Part shown: positions 41,708 to 49,660 of the stretch, piece after piece
How positions within the stretch are numbered: position 1 is the first letter of the stretch
Layout of the letters: the number at the start of each line of letters is the position of its first letter
NCBI RefSeq assembly: GCF_003355475.1
Contig: NZ_CP031356.1
Coordinates: 2,976,001-3,040,000 of the forward strand
Reading direction: 5' to 3'
DNA: 64,000 nucleotides
Source of the DNA: Brachybacterium saurashtrense
GTDB lineage: Bacteria; Actinomycetota; Actinomycetes; Actinomycetales; Dermabacteraceae
Translations under genes and position numbers: made by a program
The notes under the pieces: generated by a model
Told to the model about the DNA's origin: nothing
Databases searched by the model: none
Seen by the model: the letters and a program-made list of their open reading frames with translations, nothing else

Positions 41708-41726
41708 TATACCCCTAGGGGGTATA
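41708..41726. promoter_or_regulatory. CsoR-type copper operator upstream of copB
   Basis: TATACCCC-TAG-GGGGTATA, a perfect 19-bp palindrome with 8-bp arms, 10 bp upstream of the copB ATG. This is the classic CsoR site. No csoR gene is seen in the window. Confidence 0.85.
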
Positions 41727-41778
41727 AGGGAAGGGGTGTGCGCCGCGCGTCTCCACCGCCACCCCGCCCCTCCCCTTC

Positions 41779-41799
41779 ATCGCCAGACGGCGATATGAT
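41779..41799 (+). promoter_or_regulatory. arsR operator and -10 element (TATGAT)
   Basis: ATCGCC (41779-41784) and GGCGAT (41789-41794) form a perfect inverted repeat with a 4-nt spacer. The -10 TATGAT (41794-41799) adjoins it and ends 6 nt before the ATG at 41806, so the message is probably leaderless. Autoregulation by the ArsR protein is the natural reading. Confidence 0.6.
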
Positions 41800-41805
41800 C
41801 GTCAC

Positions 41806-42234
41806 ATGGCGATGCAGATGGATTCCGCTCCCCCGCTCTTCGAGGTGGACGAGTCGCAGGCCGCGCTCTTCCACGCCCTCGCCGAGCCCACCCGGCTCGC
41901 GCTCCTGCAGCACCTCTCCACCGGGGAGCACCGGGTGCGGGACCTCGTGGACCACCTGCACCTGGCCCAGTCCACCGTGAGCAAGCACCTCGCCTGCCTG
42001 CGCGACTGCGGCCTGATCAGCATGCGCAGCGAGGGCCGCGCCTCGTGGTTCTCGCTCACCGACCCGGGGCGCCTGCACTCCCTGCTCGCCCTCGCGAGCG
42101 CGATGCTCTCCGGCGCGGGCGCGGCGCCGACGGTCCACGAGCTCCTGCACGATCCGCGCGTCGGCGGCGGCCCCGCCGGCACGGACCGCACGCCCGACGG
42201 GGGCGGCGCGCTCGACGAGGACGGCCCGCGATGA
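41806..42234 (+). CDS. ArsR/SmtB-family metal-sensing repressor
   Basis: Repressor of 142 residues. HTH: LFHALAEPTRLALLQHLSTGEHRVRDLVDHLHLAQSTVSKHLACLRDCGLISMRSEGRASWFSL. Cys residues in HLACLRDCGL (alpha-4 region) are consistent with Zn/Cd/Pb-type sensors of the CmtR/CadC kind. Acidic/Gly-rich C-terminal tail. Stop overlaps the CDF exporter start (ATGA); it probably controls that exporter. Divergent from copB. Confidence 0.9.
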   Translation: MAMQMDSAPPLFEVDESQAALFHALAEPTRLALLQHLSTGEHRVRDLVDHLHLAQSTVSKHLACLRDCGLISMRSEGRASWFSLTDPGRLHSLLALASAMLSGAGAAPTVHELLHDPRVGGGPAGTDRTPDGGGALDEDGPR

Positions 42235-43169
42235 CCGCCTCGCACACCCACGGTCACGGCCACAGCCACGCCTCCCCGAGCACGGCCCGCACGCGCCTCG
42301 CGATCGCGTTCGGCCTCACCGCCCTGATCGTGCTCGCCCAGGCCGTGGGCAGCGTGCTCACCGGCAGCCTCGCCCTGCTCACCGACACTGCGCACGCCCT
42401 CGTGGACGCCTCCGGCCTGCTCGTCGCGCTGATCGCCGCGACGGTGCTGCTGCGCCCCGCGAGCCCCACCCGCACCTGGGGCTTCGCCCGCATCGAGGTG
42501 CTCGCGGCACTGGCCCAGGCGACGCTGCTGATCGTCGTCGGCACCTACACGGCGATCGAGGGCGTGCGGCGGCTCGCCGCGCCGCCGGAGATCGCCTCGA
42601 CGGAGCTGCTGGTCTTCGGCGCGGTGGGCCTCGCAGTCAACCTCGTGGCGATCCTCGTGCTCGCCGGCGGCAAGGACGCGAGCCTGAACATGAAGGCCGC
42701 CTTCCTCGAGGTCGCCAACGACGCGCTGGGTTCGGTGGGTGTGATCGTCGCGGCGCTCGTCATCCGCTTCACCGGCTTCCAGCAGGCAGATGCGCTCGCG
42801 GGACTGTTCATCGCGGCGCTGATCGTGCCGCGCGCGGTGCGGATCCTGCGCGACACCCTGCGGATCCTCATGGAGTACACGCCCGAGGGCGTGGACCTCG
42901 ACGAGGTGCGCGAGCACCTGCTCGCCCTCGAGCACGTCCAGGACGTGCACGACCTGCACGCCTCGAACGTCGGCAGCAGCCTGCCGATCCTCTCCGCGCA
43001 CGTGGTGGTGGCCGAGGAGTGCTTCGGCTCCGCGCACGCGATGGAGATCCTCGAGGAGGTCCACGAGTGCGTGCGCACCCACTTCCCCGTCGCCTTCGAG
43101 CACGCCACCATCCAGATGGAGAGCCCCGCCGTGCAGGCCCGCGAGGCGGCGCGGACCCTGCACACCTGA
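42231..43169 (+). CDS. Cation diffusion facilitator (CzcD-type Zn/Co/Cd exporter)
   Basis: Proton-antiporting metal exporter of 312 residues, six helices and a C-terminal cytoplasmic domain. The N-terminus is His-rich (HTHGHGHSH), and the metal sites are in LLTDTAHALVDASGLLVALIAA (HxxxD pattern, helix II) and EVANDALGSVGVIVAALVI (helix V). The C-terminal domain starts at EGVDLDEVREHLLALEHVQDVHDLHASNV. Translationally coupled to the ArsR gene. Confidence 0.92.
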   Translation: MTASHTHGHGHSHASPSTARTRLAIAFGLTALIVLAQAVGSVLTGSLALLTDTAHALVDASGLLVALIAATVLLRPASPTRTWGFARIEVLAALAQATLLIVVGTYTAIEGVRRLAAPPEIASTELLVFGAVGLAVNLVAILVLAGGKDASLNMKAAFLEVANDALGSVGVIVAALVIRFTGFQQADALAGLFIAALIVPRAVRILRDTLRILMEYTPEGVDLDEVREHLLALEHVQDVHDLHASNVGSSLPILSAHVVVAEECFGSAHAMEILEEVHECVRTHFPVAFEHATIQMESPAVQAREAARTLHT

Positions 43170-43198
43170 GCGCGGCGACGGACCTCGACGAGGCGCGC

Positions 43199-44023
43199 TC
43201 AGGCGAGGACGCGGCGGACGACCCCCTGCATCTGTGCGAGGCGCCCCCACTCGTCGTCGTCGCTGCCCGCGTAGACGAGGGAGAGCCGGCCGGCGTACCC
43301 GGCCTCGGCGAGCGCCCTCAGGGACTGCTCGAGGTCCTCCTCGTCGAGCACGCCGGGGGCGGACTCCCGCGCCTTGACCTGGGAGCACTCGGCCTGGCCG
43401 GCGACCGCCGCGATCTGGCGGTACCTGTCCTCCCCGTCCCAGTTGCCGGTGTCGATGAGCAGCCCCACCTCGCCCTCGAGCAGGTCCAGCAGGCGCGTGG
43501 TCGCGACCTCGTCCACGAGCAGGCCGCGCCAGTTCTCGGTGAGCACGCGCAGGGCCGGGTGCGCGGCGGCGAGCTCCCGCAGCCGCCCGGCGCTCAGGGC
43601 CAGGGTGTCCGCGCTCGGGGGCTGGTCCCCGGCGGGCACCCGCACCCGCGGGGCGCCGAGCTGCTCGGCGACGTCGAGCCAGGTGGCCAGCCAGCGCTGC
43701 TGCTCGCGGCCGTGCTCGGGGTGGACCACGTCCCCGTCGTCCACCAGCAGCACCTCGAGGTCGACGCTCGCCGTCTCGAAGGCCGCGCGCAGCTCGGCGA
43801 GATAGGAGGCCTCCGTGGTGGGGAGGTAGAAGTGGCACAGCTGGGCGCTCGTGAACCCGTGGGAGGCGAGCTGCGCGGGCAGCTCGAGCAGGCCCAGGCC
43901 CCCTCCGTCGGTGTTCTCCGCGAGCGCTCCCGAGGGCGCCGAGCCGGGGGCGACGTAGCGGCCCATCGTGCGGAACAGCGACCAGGTGTGCAGGGCCTGC
44001 GTGGGATCGAGGGCGAGGGTCAT
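43199..44023 (-). CDS. TIM-barrel (AP-endonuclease-2-like) sugar isomerase/epimerase
   Basis: Protein of 274 residues with the xylose-isomerase-like TIM barrel: LGLLELPAQLASHGFTSAQLCHFYLPTTEASYLAELRAAFE, VDLEVLLVDDGDV, RVLTENWRGLLVD, VGLLIDTGNWDGEDRYRQIAAVAGQAECSQVKA, and GRLSLVYAGSDDDEWGRLAQM. Metal-ligand Glu, Asp and Glu/His positions are recognisable. Lies 53 bp downstream of a DeoR regulator, so it probably acts in catabolism of a sugar or polyol. Exact substrate not readable. Confidence 0.8.
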   Translation of the reverse strand: MTLALDPTQALHTWSLFRTMGRYVAPGSAPSGALAENTDGGGLGLLELPAQLASHGFTSAQLCHFYLPTTEASYLAELRAAFETASVDLEVLLVDDGDVVHPEHGREQQRWLATWLDVAEQLGAPRVRVPAGDQPPSADTLALSAGRLRELAAAHPALRVLTENWRGLLVDEVATTRLLDLLEGEVGLLIDTGNWDGEDRYRQIAAVAGQAECSQVKARESAPGVLDEEDLEQSLRALAEAGYAGRLSLVYAGSDDDEWGRLAQMQGVVRRVLA

Positions 44024-44076
44024 GGGATCTCCAGTGCTCGGGGAGGCGGGGGCGGAATGGTTCCGCGGAGACAGGG

Positions 44077-44847
44077 TCAGGCCGTCACCACCTGGACGCC
44101 CGCGTCCCGGAACGGCTCCAGGAGGGGTGGCGGGACATCGGCGGTGGTCACGAGGTGGGTGAGGTCCTCGAACGCTCCGAAGCGGAAGCTCGAGGAGCGG
44201 GAGAGCTTGTCGGCCGTGACGAGCAGGACGCGCCGGGTGGAGCTCTCGATCGCTGCGGCCTTGAGGGTGGCGTCCTCCGGGAGGTCCGCGAGCAGTCCGC
44301 GCCGCGGGGAGACCGAGCAGGAACCGAGCAGCAGGACGTCCGCGGAGACGGCGCGCAGGTAGTCCGTCGCCTGCGCGCTCATCATCGCCAGGGTGTCGGT
44401 CATGACCGGGCCGCCGGGGATCGTCACGCGGGCCCCCGGGGCCGACCCCAGCGCCATCGCGCTGTGCAAGGAGAGGCAGACGGCGGTGATCGGTCGCCCG
44501 ACCAGCTCGGTCGCGGCCGCATGGCAGGTGGTGCCGTTGTCGATGATCACCGTGTCGGCATCCTCGACCAGGGCGCTCGCGGCACGGGCCAGTGCTGTCT
44601 TCCGCTCCATGTCGTCGGTCAGCCGCAGCGCGTAAGGGAGCTCCTCGTCGGAGCGCACGGCGCGCTCCGCTCCGCCGGGGATCCGCCGGAGGGCACCATG
44701 GGCCTCCAGCGCGGTGAGATCGCGACGGATGGTGACGGCCGAGGCGCCCGTCAGCTCGGCGAGCTGCTCGACGGTGAGCCTCCCGGATCTCCGCAAGGAT
44801 TCGATGATCAACTTCGCCCTCAATGATCGCTGCACATGATCATCCAA
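44077..44847 (-). CDS. DeoR-family transcriptional regulator
   Basis: Repressor of 256 residues. HTH: AKLIIESLRRSGRLTVEQLAELTGASAVTIRRDLTALEAHGALRRIPGGAERA; sugar-phosphate sensor domain: DADTVIIDNGTTCHAAATELVG, VLLLGSCSVSPRRGLLADLPEDATLKAAAIESSTRRVLLVTADKLSR. The start is uncertain: TTG at 44845-44847 is used here and a GTG four codons later is an alternative. Lies upstream of the TIM-barrel gene and divergent from an MFS transporter, both likely targets. The intergenic ATGATCAT (44836-44843) may be an operator. Confidence 0.88.
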   Translation of the reverse strand: MDDHVQRSLRAKLIIESLRRSGRLTVEQLAELTGASAVTIRRDLTALEAHGALRRIPGGAERAVRSDEELPYALRLTDDMERKTALARAASALVEDADTVIIDNGTTCHAAATELVGRPITAVCLSLHSAMALGSAPGARVTIPGGPVMTDTLAMMSAQATDYLRAVSADVLLLGSCSVSPRRGLLADLPEDATLKAAAIESSTRRVLLVTADKLSRSSSFRFGAFEDLTHLVTTADVPPPLLEPFRDAGVQVVTA

Positions 44848-44904
44848 TCACATACCGTGAGCCTCCGTCCGCTCTGCCGTCTCCCCCTCCGAGGTCCGAT
44901 CGTC

Positions 44905-46152
44905 ATGCCCCCTGCTGCGCCCCCGCCCCTCCGCCGCGCCCGGGCGGCCGTCTTCGCAACGTTCTTCGCGTGCGGACTGGCCATGGGGATCTGGCTCGTG
45001 AGCATCCCCGCGGTGCAGGCGAGCACCGGGATCTCCCATGCCGTGCTCGGAGGGCTGATCCTCCTGCTCGGACTGGGCGGTGTTCTGGGCATGCAGGCCT
45101 CCGGTGCGCTCTCGCAGCGGGTCGGCTCCCGCCCGGTGACCGTCGTCTTCCTGGTCCTCCTGGGGCTGGCCATCGTCCTCCCGCTCCAGGCCGGCGGTGC
45201 GGCGACGCTGGGCGCGGCGCTGGTCGTCTTCGGGCTCATGAACGGGGCGGTCGACGTCGCCATGAACGACCAGGCCGTGCTCGTGGAGCGCGAGTACGGA
45301 CGCCCCATCATGTCGGCCTTCCACGCCCTGTGGTCGGTGGGCGGCGCCGTCGGCGCGCTGCTGGGAGCCGGGGCGCAGCGTCTGCAGCTGCCCCTCTCGC
45401 TCGCCGCGGCCGTCGGGACGCTCGTCGCCGTGGTCAGCGCCGTGGCCGTGGCGCGCCACCTCATCGGGCGGCACCCTGCCGAGGCCGCTCCGCAGGCGGG
45501 GGCCGACGGGCGGACTCCCGCGGAGGCCGCACCCGCCCCGCGCCTGTCCGGGGCGATGCGTCGTCGGGTGTTCGGCTTCGCCGCGCTCGCGTTCCTGCTG
45601 ATGCTCTCGGAGGGCGTCGCCAACGACTGGGCGGCCCTCCACGCCGTCGAGCACCTGGGGCTGCAGGCCTCGACCGCCGGCCTGAGCTACGCCGTCTTCG
45701 CGGTGTCGATGACGCTGGGCCGGCTGACAGTGGACCGCGTGGCCGGCCGATTCGGCCCGGCGTTCGTGGTGCGCTACGGCTCGGCGCTCGCCGCCACGGG
45801 ACTGGTGCTGGTGATGCTCTCCCCGGTCTTCGTGCTCACCGCCGCAGGGTGGTGCCTGTTCGGGCTCGGCCTGGCCGGAGTGGTGCCGCAGCTGTTCACC
45901 GCCGCGGGAGCGGTCAGCCCCGCCCGACAGAGCATCATCATGTCCCGGGTGGTCGGCGCCGGCTACGTGGGCCAGCTGGCCGGCCCCGCGATCGTCGGCG
46001 CCGCGGCGGGCGTGGTGGGTCTGAACCTGGCGCTCCTGCTCCCGTTCCTCTTCTGCCTGCTCGGTATCGCGATCGCCCGCATCGTCACGCCGGACCGGAG
46101 CTCCGAGGACGATGCGGGGCAGGATGTCGGGAGCGCGTCGAGGGAGCGCTGA
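44905..46152 (+). CDS. MFS transporter (YbjJ/FucP-like)
   Basis: Twelve-helix transporter of 415 residues. It belongs to the same subfamily as the gene at 57733-58962: both have a NGAVDVAMN (or EVAMN) segment after helix 4 and an EGVANDWAALHAVEHLG (EGTANDWLPLIMVDGHG) block. ATG at 44905 preceded by GAGG; the frame stays open to 44836 without a good start. Located divergently from a DeoR regulator, so a sugar or sugar derivative is the likely cargo. Confidence 0.88.
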   Translation: MPPAAPPPLRRARAAVFATFFACGLAMGIWLVSIPAVQASTGISHAVLGGLILLLGLGGVLGMQASGALSQRVGSRPVTVVFLVLLGLAIVLPLQAGGAATLGAALVVFGLMNGAVDVAMNDQAVLVEREYGRPIMSAFHALWSVGGAVGALLGAGAQRLQLPLSLAAAVGTLVAVVSAVAVARHLIGRHPAEAAPQAGADGRTPAEAAPAPRLSGAMRRRVFGFAALAFLLMLSEGVANDWAALHAVEHLGLQASTAGLSYAVFAVSMTLGRLTVDRVAGRFGPAFVVRYGSALAATGLVLVMLSPVFVLTAAGWCLFGLGLAGVVPQLFTAAGAVSPARQSIIMSRVVGAGYVGQLAGPAIVGAAAGVVGLNLALLLPFLFCLLGIAIARIVTPDRSSEDDAGQDVGSASRER

Positions 46153-46209
46153 CCCCGTCCCGGAGGGCGTGTGAAGGCGCGGCGAGCGCCCTCGTGGGAG
46201 GCTGAGTCC

Positions 46210-47226
46210 GTGTCCGCTCCTGCCGCTCGTCTCCTCACCCGCCCCGCCACCTCGGCCGATGCCGAGGGCCCGGCCTTCTCGGATCTGCTGCCGGATCGCT
46301 GGCGCGACGGTGACAACCGCCGCTCCGTGGTCGCGACCGACGCCGATGGGGCCGTGCTCGGGCACTGCCGCGGGATCGACAACGTCTTCCATCCGCGCTC
46401 CCGCACCCTGGTGCTCGAGGCGCGCGAGGGAGCGCCCTGGGCGGAGGTCGCCGACGCGCTGGTCACCGCCCAGATCGCCGTGTCCACGCTGCCGCTGCAC
46501 GTGAAGCCCTCCGCGCACGATGCGGAGCTCGCGGCGCTGTGCGCGCGGCACGGCGGCGTGCTCGTGCAGCTCATGCCGCCCTGGCGCTACGTGGTCGATC
46601 AAGCGCTGCGCTCCTGGGCACGGGAGCACCGCACCACGCACGACGGACTGACCGCAGCGGGGCTGGATGAGGTCGCCGTCGGCCTCGACGCTGACGAGAG
46701 CGCGCTCCGGGAGCAGATGCTGGATCTCTACGTCGAGCACTACACCGCCCAGCACGCAGCCTGGTCCCCCGCCGCGGCCGCCGAGCGGCTGCGCGCCGAG
46801 AACGCCGCGGACTTCGTCCCCGGCGGCGAGGGCTCCTTCGACCCGGGGCGGACCCGGCTCCTGCTCCGCGACGGGCGGATCGTCGCCCAGGCCCTGGCCT
46901 GGCCGGCGGAGCCCGACGGCGGCACCGAGATCACCGTGCAGTCGCGCCCCCACGAGGGGCCGACCGCGCGGAAGGACATGGAGGCCTGCCTCGCGACGGT
47001 CGTCGAGTGCAGCACCGACGGCGACGTGCTGCTGATCGACTCCCACGCCACCGAGGAGCTCGAGTCCGCGATGATGCGCGAGGTGCCCGGCCCTCCCCCG
47101 CACCCGGAGGACACCTGGACCGCGATCGTCGCGATCCCCGTCCCGGACGGGCCCGCGCCCCGGCCGCTGCCCGCGCAGCGGATCCCGGAGGGCGCCGCGC
47201 CCCTGGTCGAGCGGCTGCGGGGCTGA
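46210..47226 (+). CDS. Probable GNAT-fold protein, function unknown
   Basis: Protein of 338 residues that looks like two acetyltransferase-like halves. First half: LLTRPATSADAEGPAFSDLLPDRWRDGDNRRSVVATDADGAVLGHCRGIDNVFHPRSRTLVLEA. Second half: LRDGRIVAQALAWPAEPDGGTEITVQSRPHEGPTARKDMEACLATVVECSTDGDVLLIDSHATEEL. A canonical acetyl-CoA RxxGxG/A loop is not obvious. GTG at 46210 chosen over 46171 because a purine-rich GGGAGG lies upstream. Confidence in function is low. Confidence 0.6.
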   Translation: MSAPAARLLTRPATSADAEGPAFSDLLPDRWRDGDNRRSVVATDADGAVLGHCRGIDNVFHPRSRTLVLEAREGAPWAEVADALVTAQIAVSTLPLHVKPSAHDAELAALCARHGGVLVQLMPPWRYVVDQALRSWAREHRTTHDGLTAAGLDEVAVGLDADESALREQMLDLYVEHYTAQHAAWSPAAAAERLRAENAADFVPGGEGSFDPGRTRLLLRDGRIVAQALAWPAEPDGGTEITVQSRPHEGPTARKDMEACLATVVECSTDGDVLLIDSHATEELESAMMREVPGPPPHPEDTWTAIVAIPVPDGPAPRPLPAQRIPEGAAPLVERLRG

Positions 47227-47402
47227 GCACGCGGTCGTGCAGGGCCTGGGCGACGAGACCTGGAGGGTGCGGGAGATGTGCGCGAAGGTCACTGCCCGCC
47301 ATGAGCTGGGGGCGGCCGCCCCGGGGGAGCGCCCGACTCGCCCAGGCGGACGTGGTGCCTCGGGTGCGGGTCGCGCTCCTGCGTGCTCTTCGCGCCCGAG
47401 CG
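47227..47402. other. Gap without a recognisable gene
   Basis: GC-rich DNA with overlapping short frames on both strands and none with protein-like content. If the following GNAT really begins at 47529, this gap reaches about 300 bp. No promoter, terminator or repeat is convincing. Confidence 0.5.
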
Positions 47403-48059
47403 ATGAGGACCGGGCGGACTCCCTGCCGGACGGGGAGCGGCGGGGCGTCGCCTGGCTGGACCAGGTGCCCGCGCTCGTGGCTCGGCGCCCCCTCCCGCTC
47501 CGCACAACCGATCCTCTGCGACGATGCCGTGCGCCTGCGGCCCTGGGTCGAGGCGGATGCCCCATCCGTCGTCACCGCCTATCAGGAGCCCGGGATCCAG
47601 CGCTGGCACGCCCGCTCCATGACGACCGGCGAGGCGAAGGAGTGGATCACCGCCGCTCATTCATCCTGGACGGCGGAGGCGGCATCGAGCTGGGCCGTCG
47701 ATCTCGACGGCGTGCTCGCGGGGCGGATGACGCTGAAGCTCGACCCCGGCGAGGGGACCGCGGTGGCGGCATACTGGACACGGGACCGAGTCAGCGGCCG
47801 CGGAGTGGCATCCCGCGCTCTGCGCCTGGCCACACGGTGGGCCTTCTCCATCGGCGTGCACCGCGTCGAACTCGAACACTCGACGCTCAACCCCGCCTCG
47901 TGCCGCGTGGCCGACAAGGCCGGCTTCTCCCTGGAGGGCACCCGTCGGGAGAGCGCCCCGCACGCCGACGGCCGCCACGACATGCACCTGCACCTGCACC
48001 TGCACCTGCACCTGCACCTGCACGCGAGGATCGACACGATGGGCACCCACGACACCTGA
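47403..48059 (+). CDS. GNAT acetyltransferase with HL-repeat tail (start uncertain)
   Basis: RimJ/RimL-type acyltransferase. The domain begins at AVRLRPWVEADAPSVVTAYQEPGIQRWHARSMTTGEAKEWI and contains YWTRDRVSGRGVASRALRLATRWAF (acetyl-CoA loop SGRGVA) and LEHSTLNPASCRVADKAGFSLEGTRRESAPHADG. The start is unclear: ATG at 47403 adds an Arg/Pro-rich extension, while a GTG at 47529 begins at the domain itself (MRLRPW). The C-terminus carries six His-Leu pairs from a CACCTG repeat before the usual HARID end. Confidence 0.75.
   Translation: MRTGRTPCRTGSGGASPGWTRCPRSWLGAPSRSAQPILCDDAVRLRPWVEADAPSVVTAYQEPGIQRWHARSMTTGEAKEWITAAHSSWTAEAASSWAVDLDGVLAGRMTLKLDPGEGTAVAAYWTRDRVSGRGVASRALRLATRWAFSIGVHRVELEHSTLNPASCRVADKAGFSLEGTRRESAPHADGRHDMHLHLHLHLHLHLHARIDTMGTHDT
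47985..48020. repeat. CACCTG hexanucleotide repeat, six copies
   Basis: Six exact CACCTG units encode (His-Leu)6 in the GNAT C-terminus, where homologues have one HL. Hexamer slippage keeps the frame and varies the tail length. Confidence 0.9.
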
Positions 48060-48153
48060 GGTTGCCGAAGGTACCCCGCCCGTTCTTCTCGACGTGTGAT
48101 CGAGCGAGCGCTCCCGGGGCTCTCGGGGTGCCCTGGGTCCGCCGACCCAGCTC

Positions 48154-48159
48154 TAAGCT
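48154..48159 (+). promoter_or_regulatory. -10 element (TAAGCT) of the kinase/lyase fusion gene
   Basis: TAAGCT is followed by 6 nt and the ATG at 48166; no ribosome-binding site lies between, consistent with a leaderless message. Confidence 0.45.
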
Positions 48160-48165
48160 GACGCG

Positions 48166-49542
48166 ATGGATGCCGCGCAGATTCTCGATCTGGTCACGTC
48201 CCGACGACGCACCACCACCGGCCCCCTGGTCGTCGGGATATCCGGATTCTGCGGAGCCGGGAAGTCCACTCTCGCACGCCACCTGGTCGAGGCGCTGCCC
48301 GGTGCCGTACGGATGCGCGGTGATGACTTCCTGGATCCCACCCGTTCGCACCGGCGCTCCACGGACTGGGACGGAGTCGATCGCGATCGACTCGTCGCCG
48401 AGGTCCTGGACCCGTTCCGTCACGGGCGGACCGGCACCTTCCGACGGTTCAACTGGGCGACGCGGTCGCTGGGCGACCCCGAACCCCTCCCACGCACCGA
48501 CCTCCTCATCATCGATCTGATCGGCCTGTTCCACCCGGAGGCGCTCCCGAGCATCGACCTCACCGTCTGGTGCGACGTCGAACTCGACGTCGCCGCGCAC
48601 CGGGGCATCGAGCGCGACCGACGGCTGGGGCGTGACCACGAAGGGCTGTGGCATGACATCTGGATCCCCAACGATCGTGACTTCGCCGCACGCTTCGTCC
48701 CTCGCGAGCGGGCCGACGTGCTGTACGAGCCGTCGCTGCCCCTTGACCCACTGCACCGCGTGGAGTGTCCTGACCCCATGACATCGTTGAGCGCACGCGC
48801 CGAGACCCTCCTCGCCCTCCACCACCGCGCCACCCCGGTGGTGCTCCCCACCGTGTGGGACGCCTGGTCCGCCCGCGCCGCCGTCGAGAGCGGCTTCGAG
48901 GCGCTGACGATCGGCAGTCACCCGCTCGCCGACTCCCTCGGCTCCGGCGACGGCGAGCAGATGAGCCTCGACGAGGCCCTCGCCGGCATCGCCCGCATCA
49001 CCGCGGCCGTGGACGTCCCCGTCTCGGCCGACATGGAGTCCGGCTACGACACCGCCCCGGCCGAGCTGGTCGAGCGGGTGCTGGAGGCGGGTGCCGTCGG
49101 CGTCAACATCGAGGACACGGTGCATTCCCAGGGCCGGCTGCGCGGCGCGCAGGAGCACGCCGACTACATCGCCGGGCTCCGAGCGGCGGCCGACGGGGCC
49201 GGTGTGCACCTGGTGATCAACGGCCGCACCGACGTGTTCAAGACCGAGCAGCAGATCCCGGACCGGCTCGCCGAGGCGATCACCCGCCTGAACCTGCTCG
49301 AGGCGGCCGGGGCGGACTCCCTGTACCCGGTGGGCGTGCCGGACACTGCGACGCTCGAGGCGCTGCTGGCCGCGGTGAGCACCCCGATGAACGTCACCGC
49401 CCATCCCGTCGAGGGCGCGATCCCCGACGGCCTGGACCTCGCACGGCTCGCCGAGCTCGGCGTGCGCCGCGTCAGCTTCGGGCCGCTGCTCCAGGCCGCA
49501 CTGGGCAACCACCTCGCCGAGGTCACGAACGCCTGGCGCTGA
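48166..49542 (+). CDS. Uridine-kinase-like / PEP-mutase-like fusion protein
   Basis: One 458-residue frame joins two unrelated modules. Residues 1-203: P-loop kinase of the uridine-kinase-like family (VVGISGFCGAGKSTLARHL, VRMRGDDFLDPTRSHRRSTDWDGVDRDRL, RADVLYEPSLPL). Residues 205-458: isocitrate lyase/phosphoenolpyruvate mutase superfamily (VVLPTVWDAWSARAAVESGFEALTIGS, VPVSADMESGYDTAPAELVERVLEAGAVGVNIEDT, VHLVINGRTDVF). The join PDPMTSLSARAET contains an ATG at 48778 that looks like the original start of the lyase, so this is probably two ancestral genes fused by loss of the first stop. Confidence 0.8.
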   Translation: MDAAQILDLVTSRRRTTTGPLVVGISGFCGAGKSTLARHLVEALPGAVRMRGDDFLDPTRSHRRSTDWDGVDRDRLVAEVLDPFRHGRTGTFRRFNWATRSLGDPEPLPRTDLLIIDLIGLFHPEALPSIDLTVWCDVELDVAAHRGIERDRRLGRDHEGLWHDIWIPNDRDFAARFVPRERADVLYEPSLPLDPLHRVECPDPMTSLSARAETLLALHHRATPVVLPTVWDAWSARAAVESGFEALTIGSHPLADSLGSGDGEQMSLDEALAGIARITAAVDVPVSADMESGYDTAPAELVERVLEAGAVGVNIEDTVHSQGRLRGAQEHADYIAGLRAAADGAGVHLVINGRTDVFKTEQQIPDRLAEAITRLNLLEAAGADSLYPVGVPDTATLEALLAAVSTPMNVTAHPVEGAIPDGLDLARLAELGVRRVSFGPLLQAALGNHLAEVTNAWR

Positions 49543-49660
49543 CCGGCTCCTCACGGACCGGGCGGCACTGGCCCGCGAGCATGCCCCGGGAATAGGGTTT
49601 CCCTCGGCGGACCCCGCTCGCGAGGTCGCGACGCCGCCCACCCTCGAGGAGTGATCAGCG

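Noticed and set aside
44836-44904. MFS start at 44836
   Set aside because: It would overlap the DeoR start and give an N-terminal extension unlike MFS proteins; the ATG at 44905 has a ribosome-binding site and starts the first helix.
44848-47565. 905-residue leftward open frame
   Set aside because: Antisense shadow of an MFS gene and the GNAT-like gene; composition is repetitive Gly/Arg/His/Glu.
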